From assembly GCA_014361455.1 (NCBI GenBank), contig JACIVP010000009.1, positions 1 through 57,076 on the forward strand: DNA of 57,076 bases, given 5' to 3'. The notes under the pieces are model-generated. The model did no database searches. It was not told the origin of the DNA and saw nothing but the letters and a program-made list of their open reading frames with translations. This document shows positions 33,666 through 42,460 of the stretch, piece by piece. The stretch is from Candidatus Methanosuratincola sp. Lineage in GTDB: Archaea; Thermoproteota; Methanomethylicia; Methanomethylicales; Methanomethylicaceae. Within the stretch, counting starts at the first letter, position 1; each line of letters begins with the position of its first letter. The position numbers and the translations under genes were made by a program.

Positions 33666-35291
33666 CTAACTGAAGTTCAGCTCATAGGCCTTCATTGTAG
33701 CAAGGTCGACGACCGGCACGATCGAGGGCTTTGGGACTATCCCGGCTGAGAGTTGGTACTTCGTCTGGGACTGCCAGGTGCCGGAGTTCACAACCAGCAC
33801 TCCCCTGTATTCTGCGATCCCCTCGACGTGGACATGCCCTGCATGGAATATATCGGGAACCGGGTCGATCACAAGGCGGTCCTTCGGCTCGGGGGCAATG
33901 GGGGTCTTCTCCCCATATATTGGGGCGATGTGGCGGGACTTGAGGAGCTCAACCATCGCCTTCTGTGGCTCCCTGAAGTTGCAGTCAGGGAGAAAGGGGA
34001 TCACGTCGTCGAGGCCCCTCCCGTGCGTCAGAAGGAAGGTTGCGCCGCTGAGGTTTACGAAGGAGGGGTCGCCGAGCATTAGGACGTTCCTCATCGAGTA
34101 GAGAGGCGAGGCATAGTCGCTATAGATGGGCGGGGTCGGGAGGGTCGGGCGGCATGCGTCGTGGTTTCCTGGTATTATGACTATCCTTATCCTCTCTGGC
34201 AGCGTCGACAGGTACTCAGCCGCGATCTTATATTGATCGCACAGATCTGCGACTTCGAGCTCCTCCTCCTGATTAGGATAGATGCCGACCCCATCGACGA
34301 GGTCCCCGGCTATCACAAGGTACTTTGTATTAACCGCGAGCTCGTTGAGTCTCGGATCGTCAGTCTCGCCTCTCAGCCATCCGAGGAACCTCTCGAAATC
34401 GTCCTTCAGGAACGTCTTACTGCCGATGTGGACGTCAGAGGTGAGTACCGCGTAGTGATGATCCGTTGCTGGAGCCGGGCTCCGGGACAGGTAGGGGACA
34501 TCCGGCCAGATGACATCCTCGGCAATTATCGAGTTGCCGTTCCTGGTTGCGCCGAGAATGCATACTACCTCGTCTACAAGTAGCCTGGCTGCCTTCCTCC
34601 TTATGGCGTCGTCCCCTCTGAAGGTGACTTTCACAAGTCCGTCTTTGTCCTCGAGCTCGACCACCACTGTGCCGTCCCTGAACTCTTTCTTCGAGTTGAC
34701 CATACCGATGAACTTGACCTTGTGCCATTTGATCCCGTACTGAACCTGCGAAACTGTAGCCGCGCCACTTACGTCGGCCCTCGAGCGGAGTATTGAAGAG
34801 AGCGCCTCGAGTCGATCCCTGAAGTAGTCCCTGAAGTCGCTTGCCTTTCCCTTTATAGTCACGCGCTCCAGTCCAGAGATGAGCCTGATTTCCTCGACCT
34901 CGACCGCGTCCTTCCCATTTCGCTCCACCTCATTCTTATTCTCGTTCTCGTTCTTGCCAACCAGCGACGCTGGGACGGGGTAGGCGAGTGTCCGCTGCGC
35001 TGGGCCTGGGGTCGGGAGATCTGGTACGAGCGCGTGCATACCGAAGACCTCCTCCGGTACGCAGCCACAAGGCTGCGATCCGTCCTTTTTTTCGGTTTCG
35101 GGGGCGCTGGCTTCAAAGTGAGATCGTTCCAAGACCAAGGGAACCGAACCAGCGCTCCTGAGGGACTTTAGGGCAGCCTCGACCAGCCTGTCAGGGTCCC
35201 GCTGCGAGGCCAGGTATTCGAATGCCTCTGGCGACATCTGGAAACCCGAATTGAGCACCATCTTGACAGCTGTCTTCATGTCCCCCGCCAA
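33666..35291 (-). CDS. polB: DNA polymerase D small subunit (DP1)
   Basis: DP1 is the proofreading subunit of archaeal replicative polymerase D. The 541-residue protein has a low-complexity linker (about 75-135, including KNENENKNE), an OB domain (near 185-275) and a calcineurin-like phosphoesterase domain with LTSDVHIGSK, VIAGDLVDGVG, VIIPGNHDACRP, LLTHGRGLDDV and HAGHVHVEG, all nuclease metal ligands intact. The large subunit DP2 is not in this window. It is convergent with DUF99 and lies near orc1, as in other archaeal origin neighbourhoods. Confidence 0.95.
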   Translation of the reverse strand: MAGDMKTAVKMVLNSGFQMSPEAFEYLASQRDPDRLVEAALKSLRSAGSVPLVLERSHFEASAPETEKKDGSQPCGCVPEEVFGMHALVPDLPTPGPAQRTLAYPVPASLVGKNENENKNEVERNGKDAVEVEEIRLISGLERVTIKGKASDFRDYFRDRLEALSSILRSRADVSGAATVSQVQYGIKWHKVKFIGMVNSKKEFRDGTVVVELEDKDGLVKVTFRGDDAIRRKAARLLVDEVVCILGATRNGNSIIAEDVIWPDVPYLSRSPAPATDHHYAVLTSDVHIGSKTFLKDDFERFLGWLRGETDDPRLNELAVNTKYLVIAGDLVDGVGIYPNQEEELEVADLCDQYKIAAEYLSTLPERIRIVIIPGNHDACRPTLPTPPIYSDYASPLYSMRNVLMLGDPSFVNLSGATFLLTHGRGLDDVIPFLPDCNFREPQKAMVELLKSRHIAPIYGEKTPIAPEPKDRLVIDPVPDIFHAGHVHVEGIAEYRGVLVVNSGTWQSQTKYQLSAGIVPKPSIVPVVDLATMKAYELNFS

Positions 35292-35430
35292 ACTAAGCCC
35301 TCATTCGGATTTATGCGCGCAGGCTCTTAATTTTTATTTGCCCTTCGCATGGACCGCGGTGGTGGACCAGCATGGTCAAGGTTGAAAAGGTTTTATTTAT
35401 TGGGGTCGGAGTTGATTGCGGGGTAGTCAT

Positions 35431-36408
35431 GTGGAGTACAGAAGGCTGCAGATGAGCAAAGGTGGGTCATTTCTGATCTCTCTACCTAAAGAGTGGGTCA
35501 AGTCGAACGGGCTGCAGGGCGGGTCAATCCTGAAGCTTACGGTCTCGGAGGGAGAGCTGAGGATCAGCGCGGATGCAGCAGGGGAGGGGGAGAAGGGAGC
35601 AGTCTCATACATCAGGCAGACTGAGAGGCTGGAGAGGAGGATCAGGTCGAATTATCTTTTTGGCGCAGACACCATCGTAGTCGAGCTAGGCAAGAGGCTC
35701 ACGCCAACGGTCAGGGAAGAGATCAAGGGAGCGATTCGGAAGCTAATCGGGCTCGAGATCGTGGAAGAGGACAGGGACACTGTCACAATCCAGTGCCTAC
35801 TGCAGCCGACATCAATGCCCGTCCTCAGCGCGATAAAGAGGGCTTATTCCCTCGCCTCAAGCATGCATAGGGACGCTGAAGAGGCGCTCTTGAGCCGAGA
35901 TCCAGAGTTGGCGTCCTCGGTGGAGAAAAGAGACGACGAGGTCGACAGGCTCTACTTCCTGATAGTGCGGCAACTCAGGCTTGCCATAAGGAACCCAGCG
36001 GTTGCGGAGAAGCTCGGCATCAGGCCCGCAGAGTGTCTAGACATGAGGATGGCTGCCAAGTACGTCGAGACAATAGCGGACTATGCAGGCGCGGTGGCGG
36101 CGGCAGTTCCGAAGGTGGGCGGAGACGCGGAGAGAGAGCTGGTCGACGCGCTCGCCGCGCTCAGCAGACAGGCTTACAGAATACACGAGAATGCGGCGAG
36201 CGCCCTGTTCAAGAAGGACCTGGCTATAGCCGACTCGGTGCTCGAGGAAGAGAAGGCGCTTTCACAGTCCCTTCTCTCGGTGAACAAGCTGCTCATGACC
36301 AAGCAGCCGAGGATAGCCGCGCTACTCGATTCGATAGCAATATACTTCTACCAAATCGGAGCGCATGGGATCGACTTGGCAGAGTTGGTGAGTGACGTCC
36401 CTGCATGA
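35431..36408 (+). CDS. AbrB-PhoU domain regulator
   Basis: The 325-residue protein starts with an AbrB/SpoVT-like swapped-hairpin domain (RRLQMSKGGSFLISLPKEWV, about 1-50) and then has two PhoU three-helix repeats (about 110-320). This fusion is an archaeal form of the phosphate-uptake regulator PhoU. No pst phosphate transporter lies nearby, so the target is unclear. I prefer GTG 35431 over the upstream TTG because VEYRRLQ matches family starts. A TATA-like TTTTATTTATT lies at 35389-35399. Confidence 0.82.
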   Translation: MEYRRLQMSKGGSFLISLPKEWVKSNGLQGGSILKLTVSEGELRISADAAGEGEKGAVSYIRQTERLERRIRSNYLFGADTIVVELGKRLTPTVREEIKGAIRKLIGLEIVEEDRDTVTIQCLLQPTSMPVLSAIKRAYSLASSMHRDAEEALLSRDPELASSVEKRDDEVDRLYFLIVRQLRLAIRNPAVAEKLGIRPAECLDMRMAAKYVETIADYAGAVAAAVPKVGGDAERELVDALAALSRQAYRIHENAASALFKKDLAIADSVLEEEKALSQSLLSVNKLLMTKQPRIAALLDSIAIYFYQIGAHGIDLAELVSDVPA

Positions 36409-36452
36409 TCGAAAAAGAAATTTAAGAGCGGGGTCATCGATCCTTCAATCCG

Positions 36453-36824
36453 GTGATTATAGTGAAGGAACTCGGCAGGCATTTCATCTTTGAGCTCTTC
36501 GGGTGCGACCCGAAAGCGCTTGATGACATCAAAGAGATTGAGAAGGCGATGGAGGAGGGTGCGATCGAGTCAGGGCTGACGATTGTCGGCAGGGTATTCT
36601 ACCATTTCTCTCCACAGGGGGTCACTGGTGTTCTTGTGGTCGCCGAGTCCCACATCTCAATCCATACCTGGCCGGAGTTCGGATACGCCGCGCTTGATGT
36701 CTTCACATGCAGTAAGGATACCGATCCGATGGGGGTATTCAGCAGGATGGCGGAGCTGCTCAAGCCTGCGTCGAACTCGGTGGTCGAGATGAAGCGCGGC
36801 ATTATGAAGGAGGGAGAAACTTGA
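36453..36824 (+). CDS. speH: S-adenosylmethionine decarboxylase proenzyme
   Basis: The enzyme makes decarboxylated AdoMet, the aminopropyl donor. The 123-residue class 1B proenzyme carries the self-cleavage site in AESHISIHTWPE, with Ser66 as pyruvoyl precursor, and also GRHFIFELFGCDP and GYAALDVFTCSKDTDP with the catalytic Cys. Its TGA overlaps the TTG start of speE, so decarboxylase and aminopropyltransferase are translationally coupled. The start is GTG 36453. Confidence 0.94.
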   Translation: MIIVKELGRHFIFELFGCDPKALDDIKEIEKAMEEGAIESGLTIVGRVFYHFSPQGVTGVLVVAESHISIHTWPEFGYAALDVFTCSKDTDPMGVFSRMAELLKPASNSVVEMKRGIMKEGET

Positions 36825-37729
36825 GTCTCTCCTGGAAGTGGTTCACCGAATACCAGACCCACGGGAGCGCCCACATGCATGGGATAAAGCGCACCATCCA
36901 CAGCGATAAGAGCAGGTTCCAAGAGATCGATGTGGTTGAGAGTGAAGAGTATGGAAGGATGCTCATACTGGACGGGAAGGTTCAGTCTACGGTCAGGGAC
37001 GAGTACATTTACCACGAGGCCCTCGTGCAACCAGCGATGGTCGCTCACCCTTCGACGAGAGATGTCCTCATTCTGGGCGGTGGAGAGGGCGCTACACTCA
37101 GGGAAGCACTCAAACACCATTCAGTAAAGGCAGTCGTAATGGTCGACATTGATAGAAGAGTGGTCGAGATCTCAAGAGAGTTCGTGCCGGAGCTTTCTAG
37201 CGGGGCTTTCGAAGATCCAAGGGTGGAGCTAGTCATCGGGGACGGCAGGAAGTACGTCGAAGGGTGCACACGGAAGTTCGACGTGGTGATAATTGACCTG
37301 ACGGACCCGCAGGAAGGCGGACCAGGAGCGATGCTCTACACGAAGGAGTTTTATGCAATGCTGTGGGGGATCCTGAAACAGGACGGGGTGATTGTAACCC
37401 AAGCTACCTCAACATATTACAGCGACTACTGCTTCGCGACAATACTCAAGACCGTTGGGAGCGTCTTCCAAAAGGCTGGTGGCTACCATGTCTGGGTTCC
37501 GTCCTATGATTCCACGTGGGGGATCGTCTATGGATCGAAGGGTCCAGATCCACACGGGTTGGTTGGAGGGTTTGAGGAAGAGGCGGATAGAAAGGGGGTC
37601 AAGAGTCTTAGATACCTCGACGATAAGACGTACCAAGCGCTCTTCGCGTTGCCGAAGGATCTGGTCGAGAAGATCAGGCAGTGGGAAAGAATCGCCACAG
37701 ATGCGAACCCCACCTTCATGCCGGTCTGA
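36821..37729 (+). CDS. speE: Spermidine synthase-type aminopropyltransferase
   Basis: SpeE transfers an aminopropyl group from decarboxylated AdoMet to putrescine, agmatine or a similar amine. The 302-residue protein has ESEEYGRMLILDGKVQSTVR, the dcAdoMet-binding VLILGGGEGATLREAL, VVMVDIDRRVVEISREFVPE and the catalytic Asp region VVIIDLTDPQEGG, with YTKEFY following. With pyruvoyl arginine decarboxylase in the window and no visible agmatinase, agmatine is a plausible acceptor, as in Thermococcus; that is inference. The TTG start overlaps the speH stop. Confidence 0.93.
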   Translation: MSLSWKWFTEYQTHGSAHMHGIKRTIHSDKSRFQEIDVVESEEYGRMLILDGKVQSTVRDEYIYHEALVQPAMVAHPSTRDVLILGGGEGATLREALKHHSVKAVVMVDIDRRVVEISREFVPELSSGAFEDPRVELVIGDGRKYVEGCTRKFDVVIIDLTDPQEGGPGAMLYTKEFYAMLWGILKQDGVIVTQATSTYYSDYCFATILKTVGSVFQKAGGYHVWVPSYDSTWGIVYGSKGPDPHGLVGGFEEEADRKGVKSLRYLDDKTYQALFALPKDLVEKIRQWERIATDANPTFMPV

Positions 37730-37843
37730 AAGGAGGGCAAAACCAAGGGATCTGGAAGGGGAGAAGGAGAAAAAGAATGGTAGATCGAAGATAAAGAATG
37801 GAAAGGGAAAGATTTAGAAATAACTTTGCATATCCAAGAGTGA

Positions 37844-37952
37844 GCCGGGGTGGCTGAGCGGTTAAGGCGCCGGCCTCGAGATCTTATCCATGGGACAGGC
37901 AAGCCGGTTCCCTTTCGAGGGAGCAAGGGTTCGAATCCCTTCCCCGGCGCCA
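37844..37952 (+). tRNA. tRNA-Ser (anticodon CGA) with a 21-base intron at 37/38
   Basis: Class II tRNA: acceptor GCCGGGG/CCCCGGC, discriminator G, CCA encoded, long variable arm TTCCCTTTCGAGGGAGC and T-arm AAGGGTTCGAATCCCTT. The anticodon stem CCGGC/GCCGG encloses CTCGAG, then 21 bases (37881-37901), then A, giving loop CTCGAGA. The intron is at the canonical site. Fragments of foreign genes follow the tRNA. Confidence 0.93.
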
Positions 37953-38025
37953 TATCTTTTATGCTTTTGGAGGTTATGTTATGGTTATTTTTAGTAAATA
38001 GTCGCTTTTAATTCTCTGCTAAAAT

Positions 38026-38414
38026 GTGGAGGCGCCTATCTTGGATCATCCAGATATGTTTCCCGCTGAGAGTAGTTTAGGCTCTTCTGGCGGCCGTCCG
38101 AGGAAGAATCGGCATCGCGAGATCATGTTGCTCGTTGAGTTGGGCTTCGATCGGGCGCAGATTGCTGACGCAACTGGTTTGAGGAGCTGAGGTGGACTCC
38201 GAGCCACTCGGCCAAGCTCTCAGCAATTGAGGCCACCTTCAATAGCACGCCCACGGATGTAGCGTATCAGGCGTTGGAGAAGTATGTCCAGAGACACGGA
38301 CCGGACGTGATGATCACTGTCACAGACTGGGTGTCAGACAACCCTACTGCTACTAGATACATGATGAAGAGGATGAAAAAACACACGTGGCAGGTCTCGG
38401 CAGGGACTTACTGA
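38026..38414 (+). pseudogene. Frameshifted helix-turn-helix-like gene beside tRNA-Ser
   Basis: A frame from GTG 38026 reads FPAESSLGSSGGRPRKNRHR, then EIMLLVELGFDRAQIADATG, a plausible DNA-binding helix-turn-helix, and stops at 38188. A second frame overlaps that stop and continues HSAKLSAIEATFNSTPTDVA, then VTDWVSDNPTATRYMMKRMK to a stop at 38412. The two look like one protein broken by a frameshift. I recognise no named family. The position downstream of tRNA-Ser suggests a decayed integrated element. Confidence 0.45.
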
Positions 38415-38424
38415 CGTTGGGAAA

Positions 38425-38724
38425 GAGGGTTGTCGCGGTCGAGGTTCACCATAACTCCCGAGGAACTGGTCACGTTTAATAACTGTCTCTCCTAAGCCAT
38501 CCTCAAGAACAATGCCCTGAACATCTCAGCCATTGCAAGGAAAGCGGGGTGCAGTAACAACGAAGCCCTAAGACACCTCAGGAATAGCCCAGCACGGCAT
38601 CGTAGAGGAGCTCTACTCAAGGCTCCACACATTCATTTTGAAAAGCGTAGAATTCACCGCTCTTATGAATCAGACACTCATGATTATGAAGGAGGCAGAA
38701 AAGCAGCCTGACAGAGCTGAATAA
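38425..38724 (+). pseudogene. Second broken helix-turn-helix-like gene
   Basis: The frame RFTITPEELVTFNNCLS meets TAA and then resumes AILKNNALNISAIARKAGCS, a clear helix-turn-helix pattern. It shifts frame near 38585 and continues IAQHGIVEELYSRLHTFILK to a stop at 38722-38724. A stop plus a frameshift make it inactive. It may be a regulator of the same vanished element as the preceding fragment. Confidence 0.5.
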
Positions 38725-38756
38725 AGGGTCGAAATTTAGCCATGTTGAATCACATG

Positions 38757-38888
38757 TCAAGCAACAGCAAGAAACGCCAGTGCTTCATTTACTAGCGGCA
38801 TATCCCGTTTAAATTCTCTAAAGATATCAATCGCTTTGCGCGGCATGCCATCACGGAGTAGCTCCAGAATCGCATCCAACAACTCCAT
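38757..38888 (-). CDS. Putative 43-residue helical protein
   Basis: A short minus-strand frame starts at ATG 38888 and encodes an amphipathic helical peptide (ELLDAILELLRDGMPRKAID, then IFREFKRDMPLVNEALAFLA). A TATA-like TTTAAATTA lies about 15-23 bases upstream, somewhat close for a leaderless start. It is 48 bases after lysS on the same strand, so it could instead be in the lysS transcript. No family is known. Confidence 0.35.
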   Translation of the reverse strand: MELLDAILELLRDGMPRKAIDIFREFKRDMPLVNEALAFLAVA

Positions 38889-38935
38889 ATAGGATCGTTG
38901 TTTAATTTAAAAAAAGATTTTTCGGATCAGTATCA

Positions 38936-40582
38936 CTAGACCTCATTTGAAGTGCTTCGCACACCAGACCTCAGTCTCTTAATCAGCCAGTCCCTGTCGA
39001 GGGCAAGCAGCAGAGGGGCCAGGCGAGGCCCCTTTTCCGAGCCGATGAGTATCTGGTAGAGTACGGCGAATGCTCTGCTTGGATCCAGTCCTATCGACCT
39101 CGCGGCATTGAATATCTCGTTCTGCAGCTCGGATTCAGTCTGGGCCTTTCCCACCAATTGGGCAACCGACTCGAGGAATTGCCTCTCCTTTTTGTCGGAG
39201 GTGCTGAAAGCAGGTTCGTCGGATATCTTGAACCTTGCCTGTGGTGGAGCGTACTGGATAACCCACTGCGCCGCCATCGAGAGACGCATCTTTGCATCCT
39301 CGAACTCTTTTGGCGTTAGGCCTGGCTTGCCACGTAGGCGGGCGGCGTATTCTGCAGACTTCGAGAGAATCCTTTCCGCACCGAGCAATGGCTCCAGCTG
39401 TACAATTGTGGTGGCAAACCTGTATGGAAGCCTTGCAGGGATCTCTTCTTCCGGCTTCGACTTCACACAGAGCCTATAAAGGTCATTTATGTATTCCACG
39501 TCTGTGTTCTCTGGAATGCGTTCGATCCCGTAGTACTGCCTCTCCATGCGGTCGAAGCTGTCCACGATATCTGGAATCCGCTCAGGCAGGAAGGAGATGT
39601 GGCGCATCGGGTCAACGCTCAAGATCAGGTACCTGAGCGCCTCCGGCGGGGCAACCTTCAGCCACTCCATAGGGGTGAAGGTGATCCCCTTGTGGGTCTT
39701 CATTGCGTGCTCGCCGAGCGTGAGCCACTCATAAGGTACGCGGAGTGGGCCCCTGTACCCGAATATCTCCTTGCAGACCTCGAGCCCCATGTCATACGCC
39801 CCATCCTTGACGCAGTGATCCTTGCCTGCTGGCTCGCATGAAACTTTGAAGACTGCCCACTTCGCGGACCAGTCCACCCTCCAGCTGAGCTTCATAGGGA
39901 GATCCCCGATCTTTCCCCGGCCCTTGTGCCCGCAGGCGGAGCAGGTATAGGTGAGTTCGTCCTTCACGAGATCCCAGGAGTCCAGCCTGTTAGGAATCAC
40001 CTCCTTCTTCATCGAGGCGATCCTCCCGCACTTCTCGCATACAACCATGACAGGGTTCCAGTCGTCCGTGGATCCGTCCTCCTCCTGGAGGTGCAGATAC
40101 TTTCTCCTTATCGCCTTGAGCTGATCCAGTCTCCTCAGGACTGTCCTGATCGCGTCCTTCATGGCTGGCTGCGTGTAGAGTTCATGGGTATATATGATGT
40201 TAGGAGAGAGACCTAACTCTGGCTGACATCTGATGAACTCATCGGCGAAGTGGTGAGCGTAGCTGCCATGGCATCCGAATGGGTCTGGGACCGAGGAGAG
40301 TGGTTTCCCCAGCTCCTCCTCGAACCACTCAGGGACGGTTAGGGCAGCCGGAATCGACTTTATCGGATCGTAAGAGTCTATTATTAAGTTGAAGGTAGAT
40401 TCGAAGCCACGCCTCTTGAGCTCCCGCTGTATCGCGCTGCAGATGAACTGCTCGCGCTCAGCTCCGATGTGTATTGGGCCAGATGGGGTCTTACCCGTAT
40501 GGATCACGATCTTCTCGTCATCCCTCTTGATTATCTCTTCGACGATCCCCCTCACCCAATGACCTCTGCCCATTGAAAGCAC
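38936..40582 (-). CDS. lysS: Class I lysyl-tRNA synthetase
   Basis: Archaeal class I LysRS charges tRNA-Lys. The 548-residue protein has the HIGH-like TGKTPSGPIHIGAEREQF (residues 30-47), a zinc-binding Cys pair region (VVCEKCGRIA and YTCSACGHKG), a degenerate KMSKS at MKTHKGITF, and the C-terminal helical anticodon-binding domain. The length is that of the class I enzyme. It starts one base after the stop of the upstream HD-domain gene, so the two are co-transcribed. Confidence 0.95.
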   Translation of the reverse strand: MLSMGRGHWVRGIVEEIIKRDDEKIVIHTGKTPSGPIHIGAEREQFICSAIQRELKRRGFESTFNLIIDSYDPIKSIPAALTVPEWFEEELGKPLSSVPDPFGCHGSYAHHFADEFIRCQPELGLSPNIIYTHELYTQPAMKDAIRTVLRRLDQLKAIRRKYLHLQEEDGSTDDWNPVMVVCEKCGRIASMKKEVIPNRLDSWDLVKDELTYTCSACGHKGRGKIGDLPMKLSWRVDWSAKWAVFKVSCEPAGKDHCVKDGAYDMGLEVCKEIFGYRGPLRVPYEWLTLGEHAMKTHKGITFTPMEWLKVAPPEALRYLILSVDPMRHISFLPERIPDIVDSFDRMERQYYGIERIPENTDVEYINDLYRLCVKSKPEEEIPARLPYRFATTIVQLEPLLGAERILSKSAEYAARLRGKPGLTPKEFEDAKMRLSMAAQWVIQYAPPQARFKISDEPAFSTSDKKERQFLESVAQLVGKAQTESELQNEIFNAARSIGLDPSRAFAVLYQILIGSEKGPRLAPLLLALDRDWLIKRLRSGVRSTSNEV

Positions 40583-40583
40583 C

Positions 40584-41285
40584 TCAGAACATCCCCGAGA
40601 ACTGCCTTCGAACCTCCTCGCAGCCCCCTTCTTTCTTCGCGAGGACTACCTTGAAGGGCGAGACTTCCTTCGGGAGCGTCTGAATCTCGATCCCAAAGCA
40701 TTCCCTGATTATGTCCTTTGCTGCCCAGAACACCTTGTCGTTGATCTCGGCGTCGGCATTGTCCGCTATGTGCAGTATTAGCGCCTCGATTGTCCTCGGC
40801 TCTATCGGGCTGGCATCACCGTGGTGCGACGCGACCGCGTGGATCACTTCTATCGGGAAGCGCCTCGCGTAGAGCTCCCCTGTGATCAGGGAAAGGTGAT
40901 CGAGCATCTCGCCCAGCTTCGACCTGTTGTATTTCCCAGGGTAAATCTTGTTATAGGTCGCGAACTTGAATAGGTCATGGAGCAGGCCCGCAGCTATCAC
41001 GACATCCTTGTTTACCTTTACACCGTAGACTTCCTCGACAATGCCTGAAAGCGCGAGCGCCACCTTGGTCGTCGAGTATGTGTGGACAAGCAGCCCGCTC
41101 TCGTACGAATGGTGCCTCCTCTTGCTCGCCGGAGACTTGGAGAGATTCGTCGAGTTTGGCATTTCCAAGAACGTGAGCTTTGGGTTCGTTATGATCTCGA
41201 CTACCTTCTCTCTGAGCGACGAGTCGTTTATCTGCTCGGCGAGCTTGATAAGTTCCTCTTCTTTCATTGCAACAGCACGCTTCAT
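40584..41285 (-). CDS. HD-domain phosphohydrolase
   Basis: The 233-residue protein has metal ligands of the HD superfamily: the lone His in SYESGLLVHTYSTTKVALA, the HD pair in AAGLLHDLFKFATYNK, a further His pair in HAVASHHGDASPI and an Asp in ALILHIADNADAEI. Such enzymes cleave nucleotides or phosphodiesters; the substrate is unknown. I start at ATG 41285 because an ATTTAAATA TATA box lies about 25 bases upstream. It is tightly linked to lysS. Confidence 0.82.
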   Translation of the reverse strand: MKRAVAMKEEELIKLAEQINDSSLREKVVEIITNPKLTFLEMPNSTNLSKSPASKRRHHSYESGLLVHTYSTTKVALALSGIVEEVYGVKVNKDVVIAAGLLHDLFKFATYNKIYPGKYNRSKLGEMLDHLSLITGELYARRFPIEVIHAVASHHGDASPIEPRTIEALILHIADNADAEINDKVFWAAKDIIRECFGIEIQTLPKEVSPFKVVLAKKEGGCEEVRRQFSGMF

Positions 41286-41403
41286 AAGGGGAGCGGGGAT
41301 GTATTTAAATCTAGAATTACAGCATGAAAAAACAAACATCACAGACAGCCTGGTTGGGGCTGCCGATAAAGTTAAAAAAGTGTTTGCGCCTTACTCATGA
41401 CGA

Positions 41404-41524
41404 GCGGGGATTCCCAAGCCAGGTCAAAGGGGTAGGACTGAGTGGCGGGGCGGGTGCGTCTCGATCGCCCAGGAAGCTCCTATGGCGAAGGCCTTCGTGG
41501 GTTCAAATCCCACTCCCCGCACCA
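41404..41524 (+). tRNA. tRNA-Leu (anticodon GAG) with a 33-base intron
   Basis: Acceptor GCGGGGA/TCCCCGC, D-arm CCCAAGCCAGGTCAAAGGG, variable arm TGGCGAAGGCCTTCG, T-arm GGGTTCAAATCCC, discriminator A and CCA. The anticodon stem TAGGA/TCCTA encloses CTGAG, 33 extra bases and GC. If the intron is 41443-41475 the loop is CTGAGGC with the usual purine at 37, which puts the intron at 36/37. A canonical 37/38 cut would leave T37. The intron can fold through GGGCG/CGCCC. Confidence 0.88.
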
Positions 41525-41649
41525 TTCTTCCTTTCGAAAGCTCCTGCATTGCTATTTCAAAATTGCAGCACCGGCTAGGCGCTCTTTCTTAGGAGTTTGC
41601 CTGCACACAACCAAGCGCTTAGGAAGGTGCGCAGTTCTCTGGCGGGCGA

Positions 41650-41803
41650 TCAATCGGGAATGGTTTTTACCAATATCCCATCCGGATCCTCGACATAAGC
41701 CCATTTACTATTATTGAACTTGATCAGGATGCGATATTCGGCCTCCTGGACTTCATTGATACTCCTCGAGGCAGTCTGCCTTCAAGACAAGGTGATCAAG
41801 CAA
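41650..41803 (-). pseudogene. Glyoxalase/VOC-superfamily gene fragment
   Basis: One minus frame gives LDHLVLKADCLEEYQ, the N-terminal strand of a VOC domain, and meets a stop. An overlapping frame gives SINEVQEAEYRILIKFNN, then SKWAYVEDPDGILVKTIPD and a stop at 41650-41652, the typical C-terminal VOC strand (FxDPDG motif). The middle of the domain is missing, so this is a deletion plus frameshift relic. Confidence 0.6.
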
Positions 41804-42086
41804 GTGCCTCCCATGCGGAATACGTTGGTGACATCATCCTGCGGCTTGAAGACGGAGGGCTACGCTGACAAAGGGCGGGCAACTTCGTTTGTAATGGTTG
41901 TTCCAGGATGAAGCCACTCTCATGACTCTGCAAGACTGCTGTCTCGCACTAGGTCAAACTTTACTTTTTGAGGTTCATGCTGAGCAGCCCTATATGGAAG
42001 TCGATAGACTTCGGATCCGTGACAAGATCTTAGCATAGGAAAATTTCGCTTTAGTAAATCATTACCTTTGCACGTTTAACTTTGTG

Positions 42087-42110
42087 GGCGGGAAGTCCCG
42101 CCGTTAACGG
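42087..42110. other. Double palindrome (two adjoining hairpins)
   Basis: GGCGGG-AAGT-CCCGCC (42087-42102) is a perfect 6-base stem with a 4-base loop (GGCGGGA/TCCCGCC is also complementary). CCGTTAACGG (42101-42110) is a perfect 10-base palindrome overlapping its end. Adjoining GC-rich hairpins in a gap next to a dead gene are typical of IS200/IS605 ends or of a structured RNA. No transposase is next to it. Confidence 0.4.
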
Positions 42111-42460
42111 TGGAGATAAAGGAAAGACGAAAAGTGTTTACACTAAATAAAACAAATATGAAACATCCGGTCTTTCAAGTAAGCGCAAAAGCTTAGGATG
42201 TCGGCTATTCCAAGCCAAATTTGTAATGCTCTTGGCATCAAGGAAGGGGGCAGGGAGAACACGATTGAAAGTGTGGAATGATGCTCAGCTATAAGTTCCG
42301 CATATATCCTTCAAATGCTGTGGTTCACTAGTTATTGAACAGATAAAAGCTCCAGTAACCGATTCCGCAGCCATGTCGAGATCTTGCCTCAAGCCAGTGA
42401 AGGAGCAATCTGCCCCAAAATGTTATTATCCCAGGTCACAGGATAGCTCATTGGTGCAAT

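Larger units (their letters stand above)
41525..42460. other. Long gap with a VOC pseudogene and a hairpin
   Basis: Besides the glyoxalase-like fragment at 41650-41803 and the double palindrome at 42087-42110, I see no gene. The part from 42111 to 42460 shows no convincing reading frame and no clear repeats. Confidence 0.4.

Noticed and set aside
37953-38935. attR copy of tRNA-Ser
   Set aside because: No second copy of the tRNA-Ser 3' end was found downstream, so integration there is suggested only by the gene fragments.
41464-41524. tRNA-Leu beginning at GCGGGGC near 41445
   Set aside because: That start gives no D-arm or anticodon stem. The true 5' end is at 41404, and the GCGGGGC lies inside the intron.
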